Source: UBA6059 sp040219045 (GTDB lineage Bacteria > Bacteroidota > Bacteroidia > Cytophagales > Cyclobacteriaceae). From it: DNA of 64,000 nt. The position numbers and the translations under genes were made by a program. The notes beneath the pieces are model-generated. The model did no database searches. It was not told where the DNA came from and was given only the letters and a program-made list of their open reading frames with translations. Below, one piece after another: positions 44,238 through 53,958 of the stretch. Within the stretch, counting starts at the first letter, position 1. Each line of letters opens with the position of its first letter. The stretch spans positions 2,480,001 to 2,544,000 of the forward strand of contig OZ245881.1 of NCBI GenBank assembly GCA_965229505.1, given 5' to 3'.

Positions 44238-44939
44238 TTAGAATAGTGACTTCAAATGGGAGAGACAACTGATCTCCTTTGTCACTTTGTAATTATGTGA
44301 TTTTCCGGTAGGATTGAAGTACACCTGATCGATATTGGCGTTGATGGCACCTTGTATATCAGTATTGAGGTTATCACCAATCATGATACACTCGCTCCTA
44401 TCGGCATTTATTTTTTCAAGGGTATATTCAAAGATTCTTTCGGAAGGCTTTTTTGCTCCGCAAGATTCCGAGGTAATCACCTGATCGAAGTACCGTGCAA
44501 GACCCGATTTCTCTAATTTGACGGACTGAACATCATTGAAGCCATTGGTGATGATGTGCATTTTATATTTAGGTAGCAGGTAGTCCAGCATCTCTTTGGC
44601 ATATTTCATAGTGTGAGACTTTTGAGGACAGCCGTGCACATATCTGTAATCAAAGTCCACCGGGAAATGCTGAAGCGGGAGGCCGAGTTTATCAAAGACC
44701 TTCTTAAACCGCTGTGTTCTGATGGCATGCTTTGAGATCTGCCCCGTGTTGTAACTCGCCCAGAGTTGCTCATTGACTTCAAAGAACACTTCGACCAACT
44801 GCTCAGACGAAAAGTTGCCTGTTTCTTCAAGACCGAACTCTTCGTAGAGTTCAGTTAACGTCTCGGCTGCATTTTTGTCATAGTCCCAGAGCGTGTGGTC
44901 CAGATCGAATAGAAGATGAGTATATTTTTGGTCTGCCAT
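44238..44939 (-). CDS. yjjG: YjjG family noncanonical pyrimidine nucleotidase (HAD)
   Basis: 233 residues. HAD motif I is LLFDLDHTLWDYD (Asp12, Asp14), motif II IITNGF, motif III/IV CGAKKPSERIFEYTL with CIMIGDNLNTDIQGA. The TLWDYDKNA stretch is specific to the YjjG group, which dephosphorylates abnormal pyrimidine nucleotides and keeps them from DNA. It lies 10 bases downstream of the winged-helix regulator on the same strand. Confidence 0.9.
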   Translation of the reverse strand: MADQKYTHLLFDLDHTLWDYDKNAAETLTELYEEFGLEETGNFSSEQLVEVFFEVNEQLWASYNTGQISKHAIRTQRFKKVFDKLGLPLQHFPVDFDYRYVHGCPQKSHTMKYAKEMLDYLLPKYKMHIITNGFNDVQSVKLEKSGLARYFDQVITSESCGAKKPSERIFEYTLEKINADRSECIMIGDNLNTDIQGAINANIDQVYFNPTGKSHNYKVTKEISCLSHLKSLF

Positions 44940-44949
44940 GGCCTATCAA

Positions 44950-45333
44950 CTATGCTTTCCAGGACTTGTTCTCAATTTTGTTGGCGGATAGCTCTCTATT
45001 GGAATACATCGCGTCATAGGCATCCAGATCTTTTTCCAACTGCACATCTCTTTTCAGAAATCTGAATATCTGGTTGACAATGTCGTACACCTCATCTTTT
45101 ACGGTGTAGAAAATGAATTGGTCTACTTTTCGGGAACTCACAAGTCCCGCATTGCGTAGATAGGAGATATGCCTGGAGGTTTTCGTTTGCGTAAAATCAA
45201 GGATTTGCTCCAGGTCGGAGATGCACGCTTCCTGGCGGTAGAATAGCACGTTGAGTATTCTGATCCTCGACTCATCCGAGAATGATTTGAAGATTTGACT
45301 ACCGTAATAAAGAGTAAAATTCTTGAGTCTCAT
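44950..45333 (-). CDS. ArsR-type winged-helix transcriptional regulator
   Basis: 127 residues with an ArsR-like winged helix from about 12 to 85: IFKSFSDESRIRILNVLF, the recognition helix region TQTKTSRHISYLRNAGLV and wing VDQFIFYTV. The usual metal-binding cysteine pair of the recognition helix is absent (the one cysteine, ACISDLE, is at the preceding helix), so the inducer is unknown. It precedes yjjG and probably forms a two-gene unit. Confidence 0.88.
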   Translation of the reverse strand: MRLKNFTLYYGSQIFKSFSDESRIRILNVLFYRQEACISDLEQILDFTQTKTSRHISYLRNAGLVSSRKVDQFIFYTVKDEVYDIVNQIFRFLKRDVQLEKDLDAYDAMYSNRELSANKIENKSWKA

Positions 45334-45412
45334 GGTTTAATTCAATGGAAGTTACATCCTCAAAAGCACAATGCAAATATAGTGGGTATCAAGGCAAATG
45401 GTTTTTATTTGC

Positions 45413-45420
45413 TAGTTTTG
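45413..45420 (+). promoter_or_regulatory. Candidate -7 element for the gene at 45474
   Basis: TAGTTTTG matches TAnnTTTG and lies 53 bases ahead of the start codon. No good -33 element is visible. Confidence 0.4.
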
Positions 45421-45473
45421 CCGCTCTCCGGTCAACCGAAGTTTGCTTCCATGCATTATATGTTTAAAAGCCG

Positions 45474-46121
45474 ATGATCAACCTCCTAAAATACGTTTTT
45501 GTAGCTGCTCTTTTCATCATTTTGATGACAGAGGTCACTGTTGATGCGCAAGCACAAGGGGGTCGGAGAGTGATCCAGTTCTCAGGTATTGTTGTTGGTG
45601 AAGATAGTATTTCCGGAGTGTCAGGCGTCCATATTTACGTGCCAAAGGCAGGACGAGGTACGACCTCCAATCCCTACGGATATTATTCAATGCCGGTACT
45701 GCCCAATGATAGTGTGGTGGTCAGTGCGGTGGGCTATGAAAAGCAAAGCCTGATCATCCCGGAGGATCAGGGAGATAAGATTACTGTGATCATTGAGTTG
45801 CTACCTGACACAACGATGCTCCCTGAGATCACGATTTTTCCATATCCGACAGAGGAGCTTTTCAAGAAAGCGATTTTGGCCTATGAGCTGCCTTATCAGG
45901 AAGACCTGGACAATATGCAGCGATCGCTGGGTGATGAGCTACTGAGGAGGATGTATGGCAATGAGCCGATGAGTGCTGGAGCCAATCACCGTTACTACAT
46001 GGATCAGCAGATGCTATCAGTACAGGATCGCTACCAACCCCGATCTATTCCTCTTCTCAACCCTTTCGCCTGGGCTGAGTTCATCAAATCTATAAAGAGG
46101 GGAGACCTTAAGAATAAATAA
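45474..46121 (+). CDS. Exported protein with carboxypeptidase-like regulatory domain
   Basis: 215 residues: a signal peptide (about 1-26), then a CarboxypepD_reg-like beta-sandwich (about 35-115; FSGIVVGEDSISGVSGVHIY, GYYSMPVLPNDSVVVSAVGY), then a helical C-terminus. This domain is the same type as the N-terminal extension of SusC proteins, but no barrel follows. The role is unknown; an envelope location is likely. Its stop abuts the stop of the small opposite gene. Confidence 0.83.
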   Translation: MINLLKYVFVAALFIILMTEVTVDAQAQGGRRVIQFSGIVVGEDSISGVSGVHIYVPKAGRGTTSNPYGYYSMPVLPNDSVVVSAVGYEKQSLIIPEDQGDKITVIIELLPDTTMLPEITIFPYPTEELFKKAILAYELPYQEDLDNMQRSLGDELLRRMYGNEPMSAGANHRYYMDQQMLSVQDRYQPRSIPLLNPFAWAEFIKSIKRGDLKNK

Positions 46122-46358
46122 TCAGCCTACTTGTCTTAGGTGTGAAATCAGGTTGAGCGAGTCTTTGCCTTGTTCGGAAAGAGAGATAGCCCTTTCATCA
46201 AATTGAAGCAACCCTTCACTTTTCATCCTGATCAGTTCATACTTCGCGGCAATGTCCAGCTGTTGCATCAGGGGGTCACTTTTTTCGATTGAAAGCTCTT
46301 GATAAAGCTTGGCCAACATCTGTCTGAAAGTCAAATCGGTTCGAAGTAAGTATTCCAT
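46122..46358 (-). CDS. Small hypothetical protein, possible winged helix
   Basis: 78 residues, mostly helical, ending with KYELIRMKSEGLLQFDERAISLSEQGKDSL, which resembles the recognition helix and wing of a small winged-helix domain. I do not recognise a family. It converges on the preceding gene with adjoining stop codons. The 133 bases to the next gene hold nothing recognisable. Confidence 0.55.
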   Translation of the reverse strand: MEYLLRTDLTFRQMLAKLYQELSIEKSDPLMQQLDIAAKYELIRMKSEGLLQFDERAISLSEQGKDSLNLISHLRQVG

Positions 46359-46491
46359 CTGTTAATTGTGGTTTGTCTGACACCCTGGTCACAGCTTCAA
46401 AGATGAGTCAGTCTCTGAGAAATTTTCCTGACCTTGATTTTCCATCAGCATGACAAAAATCAGGTTTTTACCATATAGCTGTGCCCACTAT

Positions 46492-46992
46492 CTAATACCC
46501 CTCACAGTTGACGGCTATGATCTCATTGGCAAAGTCCAGGCCTAGGCTTGCAGCAGTACTCCAGTCCCTACAAGCACCACGAGTATTACCTTGCTCAAGT
46601 TTGACGGTTCCCCGGTTGAGGTAAGCCTCTACATAGTTGGGGTCTAGCTGTATGACCTTATTGTAGTCCTCTACTGCTTTGTCAGACTGCCCATTGATAA
46701 AGTAGCTATGTGCCCGATCAAAGTAGGCTTGCGCGTAGGAGGGATTTATGGTGATACTTTTGTCATAATCCTCAATCGCCAAAGTCGATTCATTGATAAG
46801 CGAAAAGTAGTAGCCTCTGAGATGAAAGGCTTCAGCGGATTCGTTTTTGCGAATGGCGTCATTGGCTTTTTTGAGCGCTTTCTCATATTTCCCTTTATCG
46901 ATCAGCTTAGCCACTTTTCGCTCCTTAGCTCCCTGACCAAAAGTGGACGAACAGATCATAAATAATACCAGCATTAGGTTATACCTCATCAT
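46492..46992 (-). CDS. Exported TPR protein
   Basis: 166 residues with a signal peptide (MMRYNLMLVLFMICSSTFGQ) and three to four tetratricopeptide repeats (for example AIEDYDKSITINPSYAQAYFDRAHSYF and AVEDYNKVIQLDPNYVEAYLNRG, given as separate repeats). TPR arrays bind partner proteins. Partner unknown. It is divergent from the first SusC gene. Confidence 0.85.
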   Translation of the reverse strand: MMRYNLMLVLFMICSSTFGQGAKERKVAKLIDKGKYEKALKKANDAIRKNESAEAFHLRGYYFSLINESTLAIEDYDKSITINPSYAQAYFDRAHSYFINGQSDKAVEDYNKVIQLDPNYVEAYLNRGTVKLEQGNTRGACRDWSTAASLGLDFANEIIAVNCEGY

Positions 46993-47060
46993 GCTCCAAA
47001 GTTAGTTGAAACGTCATTTTACCCGCTAATGGTGAGTTAAAACCAAATTATGCTTAACAA

Positions 47061-47070
47061 ATCCCCCATT
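47061..47070. promoter_or_regulatory. ATCCCCCA box upstream of the first SusC gene
   Basis: ATCCCCCATT, followed 12 bases later by TGCCCCCAAC, lies 132 bases ahead of the SusC start. The same ATCCCCCA core recurs upstream of the second SusC gene, so it may be a shared operator. Confidence 0.4.
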
Positions 47071-47201
47071 CCATGGGGTAAGACTGCCCCCAACCATCGT
47101 GTTTTTACAGGGAAGGCTTTTCTACAGCTTTGATATGGGTCGAAAGAACACTTCCGGCCCAATCGAAAAATCATTTTGTGAAACAACTAAACGATTACTG
47201 T

Positions 47202-50200
47202 ATGAAAGCAAAACTACTAATGATCATCCTGGTACTCGGCGTATGCGTGCATACGTCCTGGGCGCAGGAGAGAAACATTACCGGTAGGGTAGTGGATGAA
47301 AGCGGCGAAGGGTTGCCGGGCGTCAACGTTATTTTGAAAGGTACGACGACCGGAACTACTTCAGATATTGAGGGTAACTACAAACTTACCATACCCTCAT
47401 CCGGGGGGGATGCAAGCAACACACTTGTTTTTTCCTTTATCGGACTAGCGTCAACCGAAGAAATCATCGGCGCTCGGTCAACTGTAGATGTCACTATGGT
47501 GGCGGATACTAAGCAACTATCCGAAGTGGTAGTGACCGCCATCGGTATTGAGCGCGAGAAAAAGGCACTCGGATATGCGGTGACTGATGTGTCAGGTGAT
47601 GCGCTAAAGCAGCGTGCAGAGCCTGACCCTATTCGCGCTCTATCGGGAAAAGTCCCCGGTGTGAATATCACAGGCTCTGGTGGGGGCGTAGGTAGCTCTA
47701 CTAACATCACCATTCGTGGTAACTCATCCATGACGGGAAATAACCAGCCACTATTTGTAGTGGACGGTGTGCCTTTTGACAACTCTGTGACTAAGTCTAC
47801 TCAGACTCAGGACAACTTCAACCAGGGTAATTTCAACTCCAACAGGGCTTTTGATATCGACCCTAACAATATAGAGTCGATGACCGTGCTGAAAGGAGCT
47901 TCTGCGGCAGCACTGTACGGTTCAAGAGCTGCTAATGGTGTGATTGTAATTACCACAAAAGCAGCCTCTAGAGGAGAGAAGAAGGGTATGGAAGTGACTT
48001 ACAGTACTTCCTATAACATTGAGCAAATAGCCATGAGTCCCGAGTATCAGGGCGAGTATGCCCAGGGTAATATCAACGGATCGGTCAATTTCAACTTCAA
48101 CAATGGATTCTTTGGTACCTGGGGACCTCCCTACTGGTTGATCAATCAAGAGATCCAGGCAGGTAGAACGGTAAACCATCCGTTGTTCAGAAAGTATGGC
48201 GATCCGTCAACTGCTCTCTACGCTGGTGACCAGTACCCTGAAATCCTTGAAGCACAAAGTGAAGTAAGAGCTTATACAGACAACTTCAGCAACTTCTTCC
48301 AGGACGGCAAAGTGCAGGAAAACGCTGTACAAATAACGAGTGGAGGTGCCAATACAAGCTTGACCGCTGGTATCTCCAGAACTAACAATGAAGGTATTAT
48401 TCCTTTTGATGAGATAACAAGGACGAGTGTCAATTTTGGCGGTCGTGCACAACTTGCCAATGGACTGTTCATTAACGGTAGTATCACTTATGTAGAGACG
48501 GATCAGCGTACCTCTCAGCAAGGTGCACAGATTGCTGCCGGTACTAACGCTGGAGGCTCATCAGTAATAGGGATGTTATACCTATTGTCTCCTACTTACG
48601 ACCTCACTAACAACCCATACGTCAATCGACGTACAGGAGGTAGTATTTACTACCGTAATGGATTTGACAACCCCTATTGGGTGGCGGAGTTTGCCCCTTT
48701 CAATAGTACCGTTAACAGATACTTCGGTAATGCAACTGTAGGGTATGAGATTTTTGATTGGATGACGGTGACCTATAAGTTTGGCTTTAACGCCTACACG
48801 GATCGTAGAAGCAGCCTAGTGCCAGCTGGTGCGGAAACTACTCCTCAAGGCACCTATACCATTGATGACATCTTCAATGAGGAGCTGGATGGCAACTTGC
48901 TGATTTCGATGGAAAAAGACCTAAATCAGGATCTGAACCTTCGGGCTTTAGTTGGTCACAATGCCAACCAGAGAACCTTTGAGCAGACCACTGTAGTCGG
49001 AGCAGGCATCATTGCTCGGGGCATCAATAGAATAGTCAATACTTCAACTCAGCTGATGAGGAGGGATTATTTCCAGCAGCAGAGGTTTCATGGAGTATTT
49101 GCCGATATCTCTGTCAGCTATCGCGACTATGCGTTCTTAAACGTAGTAGGTCGTAATGACTGGTCTTCTACGCTTCCGAAAAACAACAGGAGCTATTTCT
49201 ATCCTGGCGTCAGTGCTTCAGTAGTACTTAGCGAAGCGCTGAGTTTGCCCTCAGTAGTAAACTTTGCAAAGTTGAGAGCTGGTATTACCCGAGTTGGAAA
49301 TGAGGCAAGCCCTTATTCGACCACCACGCCATTCCAGATCAATACGGCCTACACCAATTTCCAGTGGCCATTGAGCAACAGGTTCGGCACATTCAACATG
49401 GCAAATCAGGCAGAGGTGCAAGGAAGCCCCGGACTATCTCCAGAGTTTACAACTGAGTTTGAGGTAGGCGCTGAGGTGACGCTACTCAACAATAAGGTAG
49501 GATTGGATGTGACTTATTACAACCGAAAAACTACTGATCAGATAGTGCAGGTAGATGTGTCTTCTACACAAGGCTATCGCCAGCAAGTAACCAACCTCGG
49601 ACAGGTTGACAACAGAGGTATCGAAATCGGCCTTGACCTTACGCCGGTAGAGCTCGCTAATGGGTTTAAGTGGAATATCTTCTCTGCATTCACCAGAAAC
49701 ATAAGTGAGGTAGTAGATATCGGAGATGCCGAGCAGATTTTTGTGAATGGATTTAGTGGTAGCGGTGGAGCCATCGTACATCAGGTAGGTCAGCCCTATG
49801 GTCAGATCTTCGGTACGACATGGCAGAGAGATGAGGAAGGAAACCCTCTGGCTAATCCCGCAAATGGTAAGCCATTCACGAATAATGAGCTACAAGTGAT
49901 TGGTGATCCCAATCCCGAGTGGACACTTGGAGTGACCAACTCATTCACCTGGAAAGGTCTCAGCTTATCGATACTCATGGATTATGTGCATGGTGGTGAT
50001 ATGTACTCAGTCACTGCGGATCAAATCATCAGTAGAGGTGTACTTGACGATCCTGTAAATACAGACCGTGTACCTAAGCTAGGACCAGGCGTACTAGGTG
50101 ATGGTGCTGGCAATGCATTGCTTGATGAAAATGGCAACAAGATTAGAAACAACGTCATCAACACCTCAAACGACTGGGTATTTGTGAGTGGCTGGGCTGC

Positions 50201-50498
50201 TGGAGGAGATGACAACACGCTAATCTACGATAGAACGACTATTCGTCTTCGTGAGATTGTGCTGTCTTACAATGTCCCACAGCTCTTACTTGACAAGACG
50301 CCATTTGGGAGTGCCAGAATATCATTCTCCGGTAGGAACCTATGGTATGATGCTGTCAACTTCCCGGATGCGCTGGATTTTGATCCAGAGGTCAGTGGTC
50401 TAGGCGGTGGAAATATCCAGGGCGCGGCTCAAGGGCTTGACTTCATGGGTATACCTACTACGAAGAGATATGGCGTCAACCTATCAGTGACTTTTTAA
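47202..50498 (+). CDS. SusC/RagA family TonB-linked outer-membrane protein, copy 1
   Basis: 1098 residues from the ATG at 47202: signal peptide (MKAKLLMIILVLGVCVHTSWA), carboxypeptidase-like domain (NITGRVVDESGEGLPGVNV), TonB-box region (LSEVVVTAIG), plug (GKVPGVNITGSGG, and SMTVLKGASAAALYGSRAANGVIVI in two parts) and a 22-strand barrel ending in phenylalanine. With its SusD partner it imports an oligomeric nutrient. The frame begins 24 codons earlier, but those do not lead a signal peptide. It shares long identical runs with the copy at 57238. Confidence 0.95.
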   Translation: MKAKLLMIILVLGVCVHTSWAQERNITGRVVDESGEGLPGVNVILKGTTTGTTSDIEGNYKLTIPSSGGDASNTLVFSFIGLASTEEIIGARSTVDVTMVADTKQLSEVVVTAIGIEREKKALGYAVTDVSGDALKQRAEPDPIRALSGKVPGVNITGSGGGVGSSTNITIRGNSSMTGNNQPLFVVDGVPFDNSVTKSTQTQDNFNQGNFNSNRAFDIDPNNIESMTVLKGASAAALYGSRAANGVIVITTKAASRGEKKGMEVTYSTSYNIEQIAMSPEYQGEYAQGNINGSVNFNFNNGFFGTWGPPYWLINQEIQAGRTVNHPLFRKYGDPSTALYAGDQYPEILEAQSEVRAYTDNFSNFFQDGKVQENAVQITSGGANTSLTAGISRTNNEGIIPFDEITRTSVNFGGRAQLANGLFINGSITYVETDQRTSQQGAQIAAGTNAGGSSVIGMLYLLSPTYDLTNNPYVNRRTGGSIYYRNGFDNPYWVAEFAPFNSTVNRYFGNATVGYEIFDWMTVTYKFGFNAYTDRRSSLVPAGAETTPQGTYTIDDIFNEELDGNLLISMEKDLNQDLNLRALVGHNANQRTFEQTTVVGAGIIARGINRIVNTSTQLMRRDYFQQQRFHGVFADISVSYRDYAFLNVVGRNDWSSTLPKNNRSYFYPGVSASVVLSEALSLPSVVNFAKLRAGITRVGNEASPYSTTTPFQINTAYTNFQWPLSNRFGTFNMANQAEVQGSPGLSPEFTTEFEVGAEVTLLNNKVGLDVTYYNRKTTDQIVQVDVSSTQGYRQQVTNLGQVDNRGIEIGLDLTPVELANGFKWNIFSAFTRNISEVVDIGDAEQIFVNGFSGSGGAIVHQVGQPYGQIFGTTWQRDEEGNPLANPANGKPFTNNELQVIGDPNPEWTLGVTNSFTWKGLSLSILMDYVHGGDMYSVTADQIISRGVLDDPVNTDRVPKLGPGVLGDGAGNALLDENGNKIRNNVINTSNDWVFVSGWAAGGDDNTLIYDRTTIRLREIVLSYNVPQLLLDKTPFGSARISFSGRNLWYDAVNFPDALDFDPEVSGLGGGNIQGAAQGLDFMGIPTTKRYGVNLSVTF

Positions 50499-50506
50499 TC
50501 ACTTAA

Positions 50507-52207
50507 ATGATGAGAAAAATGAAATTTACTAGAAATATATCTAAAGTCTTCGCAGTTGTTTTTGCTCTGACTTTGGTGTCATGTAATGGGGATTGGCTGG
50601 ATATTAATACAGATCCGAATAATCCCGTTGAGCCTGATTTGGAATTGTTGATACCCTCTATGCAGGGTGGATTGGTCAATGCACTCGTGGATCGCTATGA
50701 CCATGTTGCTCCCTTGGGGCACAACCTGGAGGCGGGTATTTCAAGATATGCGCTTACTTCAGACGGTGGGTTTGACTTGGGTTTTGAGGAGATCTACGTC
50801 GATGCGTTAATCAACGCAGAGCGGGTCATTGCTGATGCGCCGAGCCAGGATCCACCGCTTCCTGCATATTCAGGTATAGCCAAAATGATCAAAGCGTACA
50901 GCTTCGGTTTTCTGATTGATATGTATGGTACAGTTCCTTACGAAGAGGCTCTCTTGGGTGCAGAGGGGCCACTGTCTCCTCAGTACGAAGATGGTGCTCA
51001 GGTTTATGACAAAGTCATTGAGCTAATTGACTCTGGCCTGGCTGATTTGGCACAAGGCGGAGTAACACCTGCCAATGACATCATCTATCAAGGTGATATC
51101 GATAGATGGATCAAGTTTGGCAACACGCTCAAAATGAAGCTATTGCTTAACCTGAGATTGGTAGATGCTGGCAGAGCCAGATCGGGTATCAATGAACTGC
51201 TCGCTAGTGGTAACCTAATGTCAGATAATGGTGATGATGCCGATTTCTTCTTTGGTTCGGGAATTACGCCTCAAAACAGGCACAGGCTGCACCAGACGCA
51301 TTATCAGGGAGCTAAAACCTTTTATATGAGCAACTACATGATGCACACCATGTACAACAAATATGATAACACTGATCCTCGCATGCGGTATTTCTTCTAC
51401 CGTCAGATCGAACAGTTTGATCCCTCCAGCCCCAAGCTGGTAGAGGATGACTTCCCTTGCTTTGGATATGGAGCCGTGTATGAGGATGAGTCTACCTGGG
51501 CAACTACGTGCCCTTATGGATATGTGGGTGATGGCTACATAGGCCGTGACCATGGTGATAATTCGGGGATTCCTAATGATGGTGGGTCACGAACTACATT
51601 TGGTGTTTATCCGATCGGAGGCTTGTTTGATGATGACGGCTACAGAACGGTCACACAGTCAGATGGTACAGGAGCTGGGTTTTATCCATTGCTAACCCAT
51701 TTCATGGCCAGGTTTATGGAAGCAGAGGCGCAGCTGGTACTGAACAATGATGCAGCTGCTGCTCGCGTTGCTTTAGAGGCCGGCATCACTGCTTCTGTCT
51801 CCAAAGTACTCGACTATGGAGCTGCGAATGCTGGAAATTTTGACCCTGAGCTTGCCCCGACTAGTGATGAAGTGGACGCTTTTGTGGATGAGATATTAGC
51901 GGCATATGATGCCGCATCATCCACGGACGATAAGCTGAACGTTATCATGGAGCAATGGCAAATTGCCAATTTTGGTAACAACTCTGAATCGTGGATCAAT
52001 CTTAGAAGGACAAAGCTGCCATTTATCGAGCCTGCAGTCAATGCTTCCGGTAGGATGTCTATCGTGCCTTCTAACACTTACCCTCGCAGACTGCCATTTG
52101 CGGCAAGTGAAATATCCACAAATACAACCTTGCCAGATGCCAATGAAGTGCTGTTTTTCCAGACACCTATTTTCTGGGATGCTGCACCATATCCAGCGAG
52201 GTTTTAA
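50507..52207 (+). CDS. SusD/RagB family nutrient-binding lipoprotein, copy 1
   Basis: 566 residues with lipobox LTLVSC and the SusD-like group 2 start DWLDINTDPNNPVEPDLELL. The helical TPR-like scaffold follows (AKMIKAYSFGFLIDMYGTVPYEEALLG), ending with the family's C-terminal FQTPIFWDAAPYPARF. It caps the SusC barrel and binds the substrate outside the cell. The gene begins nine bases after its SusC gene. No polysaccharide-degrading enzyme is near, so the substrate may be a peptide or other compound. Confidence 0.94.
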   Translation: MMRKMKFTRNISKVFAVVFALTLVSCNGDWLDINTDPNNPVEPDLELLIPSMQGGLVNALVDRYDHVAPLGHNLEAGISRYALTSDGGFDLGFEEIYVDALINAERVIADAPSQDPPLPAYSGIAKMIKAYSFGFLIDMYGTVPYEEALLGAEGPLSPQYEDGAQVYDKVIELIDSGLADLAQGGVTPANDIIYQGDIDRWIKFGNTLKMKLLLNLRLVDAGRARSGINELLASGNLMSDNGDDADFFFGSGITPQNRHRLHQTHYQGAKTFYMSNYMMHTMYNKYDNTDPRMRYFFYRQIEQFDPSSPKLVEDDFPCFGYGAVYEDESTWATTCPYGYVGDGYIGRDHGDNSGIPNDGGSRTTFGVYPIGGLFDDDGYRTVTQSDGTGAGFYPLLTHFMARFMEAEAQLVLNNDAAAARVALEAGITASVSKVLDYGAANAGNFDPELAPTSDEVDAFVDEILAAYDAASSTDDKLNVIMEQWQIANFGNNSESWINLRRTKLPFIEPAVNASGRMSIVPSNTYPRRLPFAASEISTNTTLPDANEVLFFQTPIFWDAAPYPARF

Positions 52208-52225
52208 CAACTAAATGAGAAAATC

Positions 52226-53176
52226 ATGAATAGAATATATAAACACATATTGACGGTAGCTGTCTTAGCGCTAGTGCTAATAGGCTGTCGTGATGAAGAT
52301 AAGGTGTACGCTCCGGAGGCAGTCGTGCCTGTCGTGCTGCAAGCAACCGACCGCACGGACAATACCTTTATACTTCAGAACTTAGACAATGCCAGCTTTT
52401 CGTTTACACTGGAATATGAAAACTGGGATGGATCTGCTGATGGGCATCCCTATTTCGTCGGTCGTTCCGGGCCGGTCTCATCACTTATTGATGCCACGCT
52501 GTTGGTTTCATACAGTGGAGCTGGGGGCAGTTTTGGACCCGTGGAGTTCGGTACTTTCAACGAATCAGATTTTCCGGTAGGCGTGCAAATGACACCTCAA
52601 AATCTGGTGGCGGCATTACCAGGCCTTTCTATGGATGACCTGGATGGTGGTGACCGGTTTACGGTCTCTTATAGCTACACCATAGATGCGAACAATACCG
52701 GTGATATCCGTGAGATAGGAACACCGGCATTGGAGTATTGCGGTGGGTTCACGGACGAGGGTGAGTTTTGTACGCTCAACATCGACATTGTATGTACCTC
52801 CGACATGGCGACTACTTACGACTTCTCTACTACCAACCTGGTGGCTGGAGGAGGTGCTCCGGTAGCAGGGCCTGTGACAGGCAGTGGCGAGTTTCTGGAG
52901 GTTGTTACCGGTAGGTATACTATACCAGACGCTAGTTTTGGCTTGTTTGCAGAGCTCTATGGCGACACACCTGCTGTTGGCCTTGAGTTAGTTGATGCTT
53001 GTGAAGTGATTTCGGTAGAGGGGTCAGATCAGTATGGCGATAGCTACACTTATACCATTCAGAGTATCAATGGTGATGAGATGACGATCAGCTGGAGCAA
53101 TACCTTCAATGACTCTGGTACCACAGTCTTGACCAGAACGGATGGAAGTGACTGGCCTCCAAACCTTTCGAACTAA
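52226..53176 (+). CDS. Lipoprotein of SusCD block 1, variable C-terminal domain
   Basis: 316 residues; lipobox LIGC (Cys21). The first 170 residues (PVVLQATDRTDNTF, DGSADGHPYFVGRSG, and EYCGGFTDEGEFCT) match the lipoprotein at 62310, while the last 130 residues are unrelated to it. The C-terminal part is beta-rich (YTYTIQSINGDEMTISW). It may act as a surface ligand-binding accessory like SusE/F. I do not recognise a named family. Confidence 0.8.
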   Translation: MNRIYKHILTVAVLALVLIGCRDEDKVYAPEAVVPVVLQATDRTDNTFILQNLDNASFSFTLEYENWDGSADGHPYFVGRSGPVSSLIDATLLVSYSGAGGSFGPVEFGTFNESDFPVGVQMTPQNLVAALPGLSMDDLDGGDRFTVSYSYTIDANNTGDIREIGTPALEYCGGFTDEGEFCTLNIDIVCTSDMATTYDFSTTNLVAGGGAPVAGPVTGSGEFLEVVTGRYTIPDASFGLFAELYGDTPAVGLELVDACEVISVEGSDQYGDSYTYTIQSINGDEMTISWSNTFNDSGTTVLTRTDGSDWPPNLSN

Positions 53177-53199
53177 TAATTCTCTTCAGTTTTTTAATC

Positions 53200-53229
53200 G
53201 AGGGCGCCTACGGGTGCCCTCATTTTTTT
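53200..53229 (+). terminator. Terminator of SusCD block 1
   Basis: A 9-bp stem GAGGGCGCC/GGTGCCCTC with a TACG loop and a T tract of seven, 24 bases after the lipoprotein stop. It separates the block from the response-regulator gene. Confidence 0.87.
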
Positions 53230-53285
53230 CTTATCAGAATAGTGTGATTTAGTCCGACGGTTGTTACAGTTTAAATCATAAGATC

Positions 53286-53948
53286 ATGCTGTATCAATCT
53301 TCAAAAAAGCTAGGTGGAATGTACTCAATGAAGCGCAAAGTATGCCTTGTCGAAGATGACGATATTCTTCGAAATAGCTATGAACTTATCATCAATAACC
53401 ATGACAAATATTACGTCGTTGGGGCATACGACACGTGCGAGGGTTTTTTGAAGAATGCCATTCGCGATTCTCCGGATGTGGTACTCATGGATATCAACCT
53501 ACCGGGAATGAATGGGATCGAGGGGATCTCTAAACTCAAAAAGAAGCTCCCTAACGTTGAGATCATAGTCTTCACTGTGCATGAGGATAAAGACATCATT
53601 ATAGAAGCACTGAAGGCTGGCGCCACGGGGTATTTACTCAAACATACCAAGTACGCAGAGGTGATCGAAGGGCTTGATAATATTCTTGAAGGCGGAGCGC
53701 CGATGAGCAAGGCCATTGCCAGGAAGTTGGTAGGGTCATTTCACAGAAATCATCAATCCCCATTGACCACACGTGAGACCGAGGTACTCAGCCACTTGTC
53801 AGAAGGGAAGAGCTATACTGTTATTGCTCAGGAACTTCATATTGGTAAGGAGACCACCAAGACACACATCAAGAATATCTATTCCAAACTTCTTGTCAAC
53901 TCCAAGGCAGACGCTATCAAAGTGGCCAAAGAGCATCGCTGGATATAG
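53286..53948 (+). CDS. NarL/LuxR-type response regulator, copy 1
   Basis: 220 residues: receiver domain (about 17-130; acidic EDDD, phosphoacceptor Asp69 in LMDINLPG, Lys in LLKH) and a LuxR helix-turn-helix (about 155-215; TTRETEVLSHLSEGKSYTVIA). It should bind DNA as a dimer when phosphorylated. No histidine kinase is adjacent. ATGs at 53319 and 53328 are alternative starts; the one at 53328 (MKRKVCLVEDD) fits the family and has AGGTGG ahead of it. It is a close paralogue of the regulator at 63370. Confidence 0.92.
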   Translation: MLYQSSKKLGGMYSMKRKVCLVEDDDILRNSYELIINNHDKYYVVGAYDTCEGFLKNAIRDSPDVVLMDINLPGMNGIEGISKLKKKLPNVEIIVFTVHEDKDIIIEALKAGATGYLLKHTKYAEVIEGLDNILEGGAPMSKAIARKLVGSFHRNHQSPLTTRETEVLSHLSEGKSYTVIAQELHIGKETTKTHIKNIYSKLLVNSKADAIKVAKEHRWI

Positions 53949-53958
53949 CAAAAACTGC

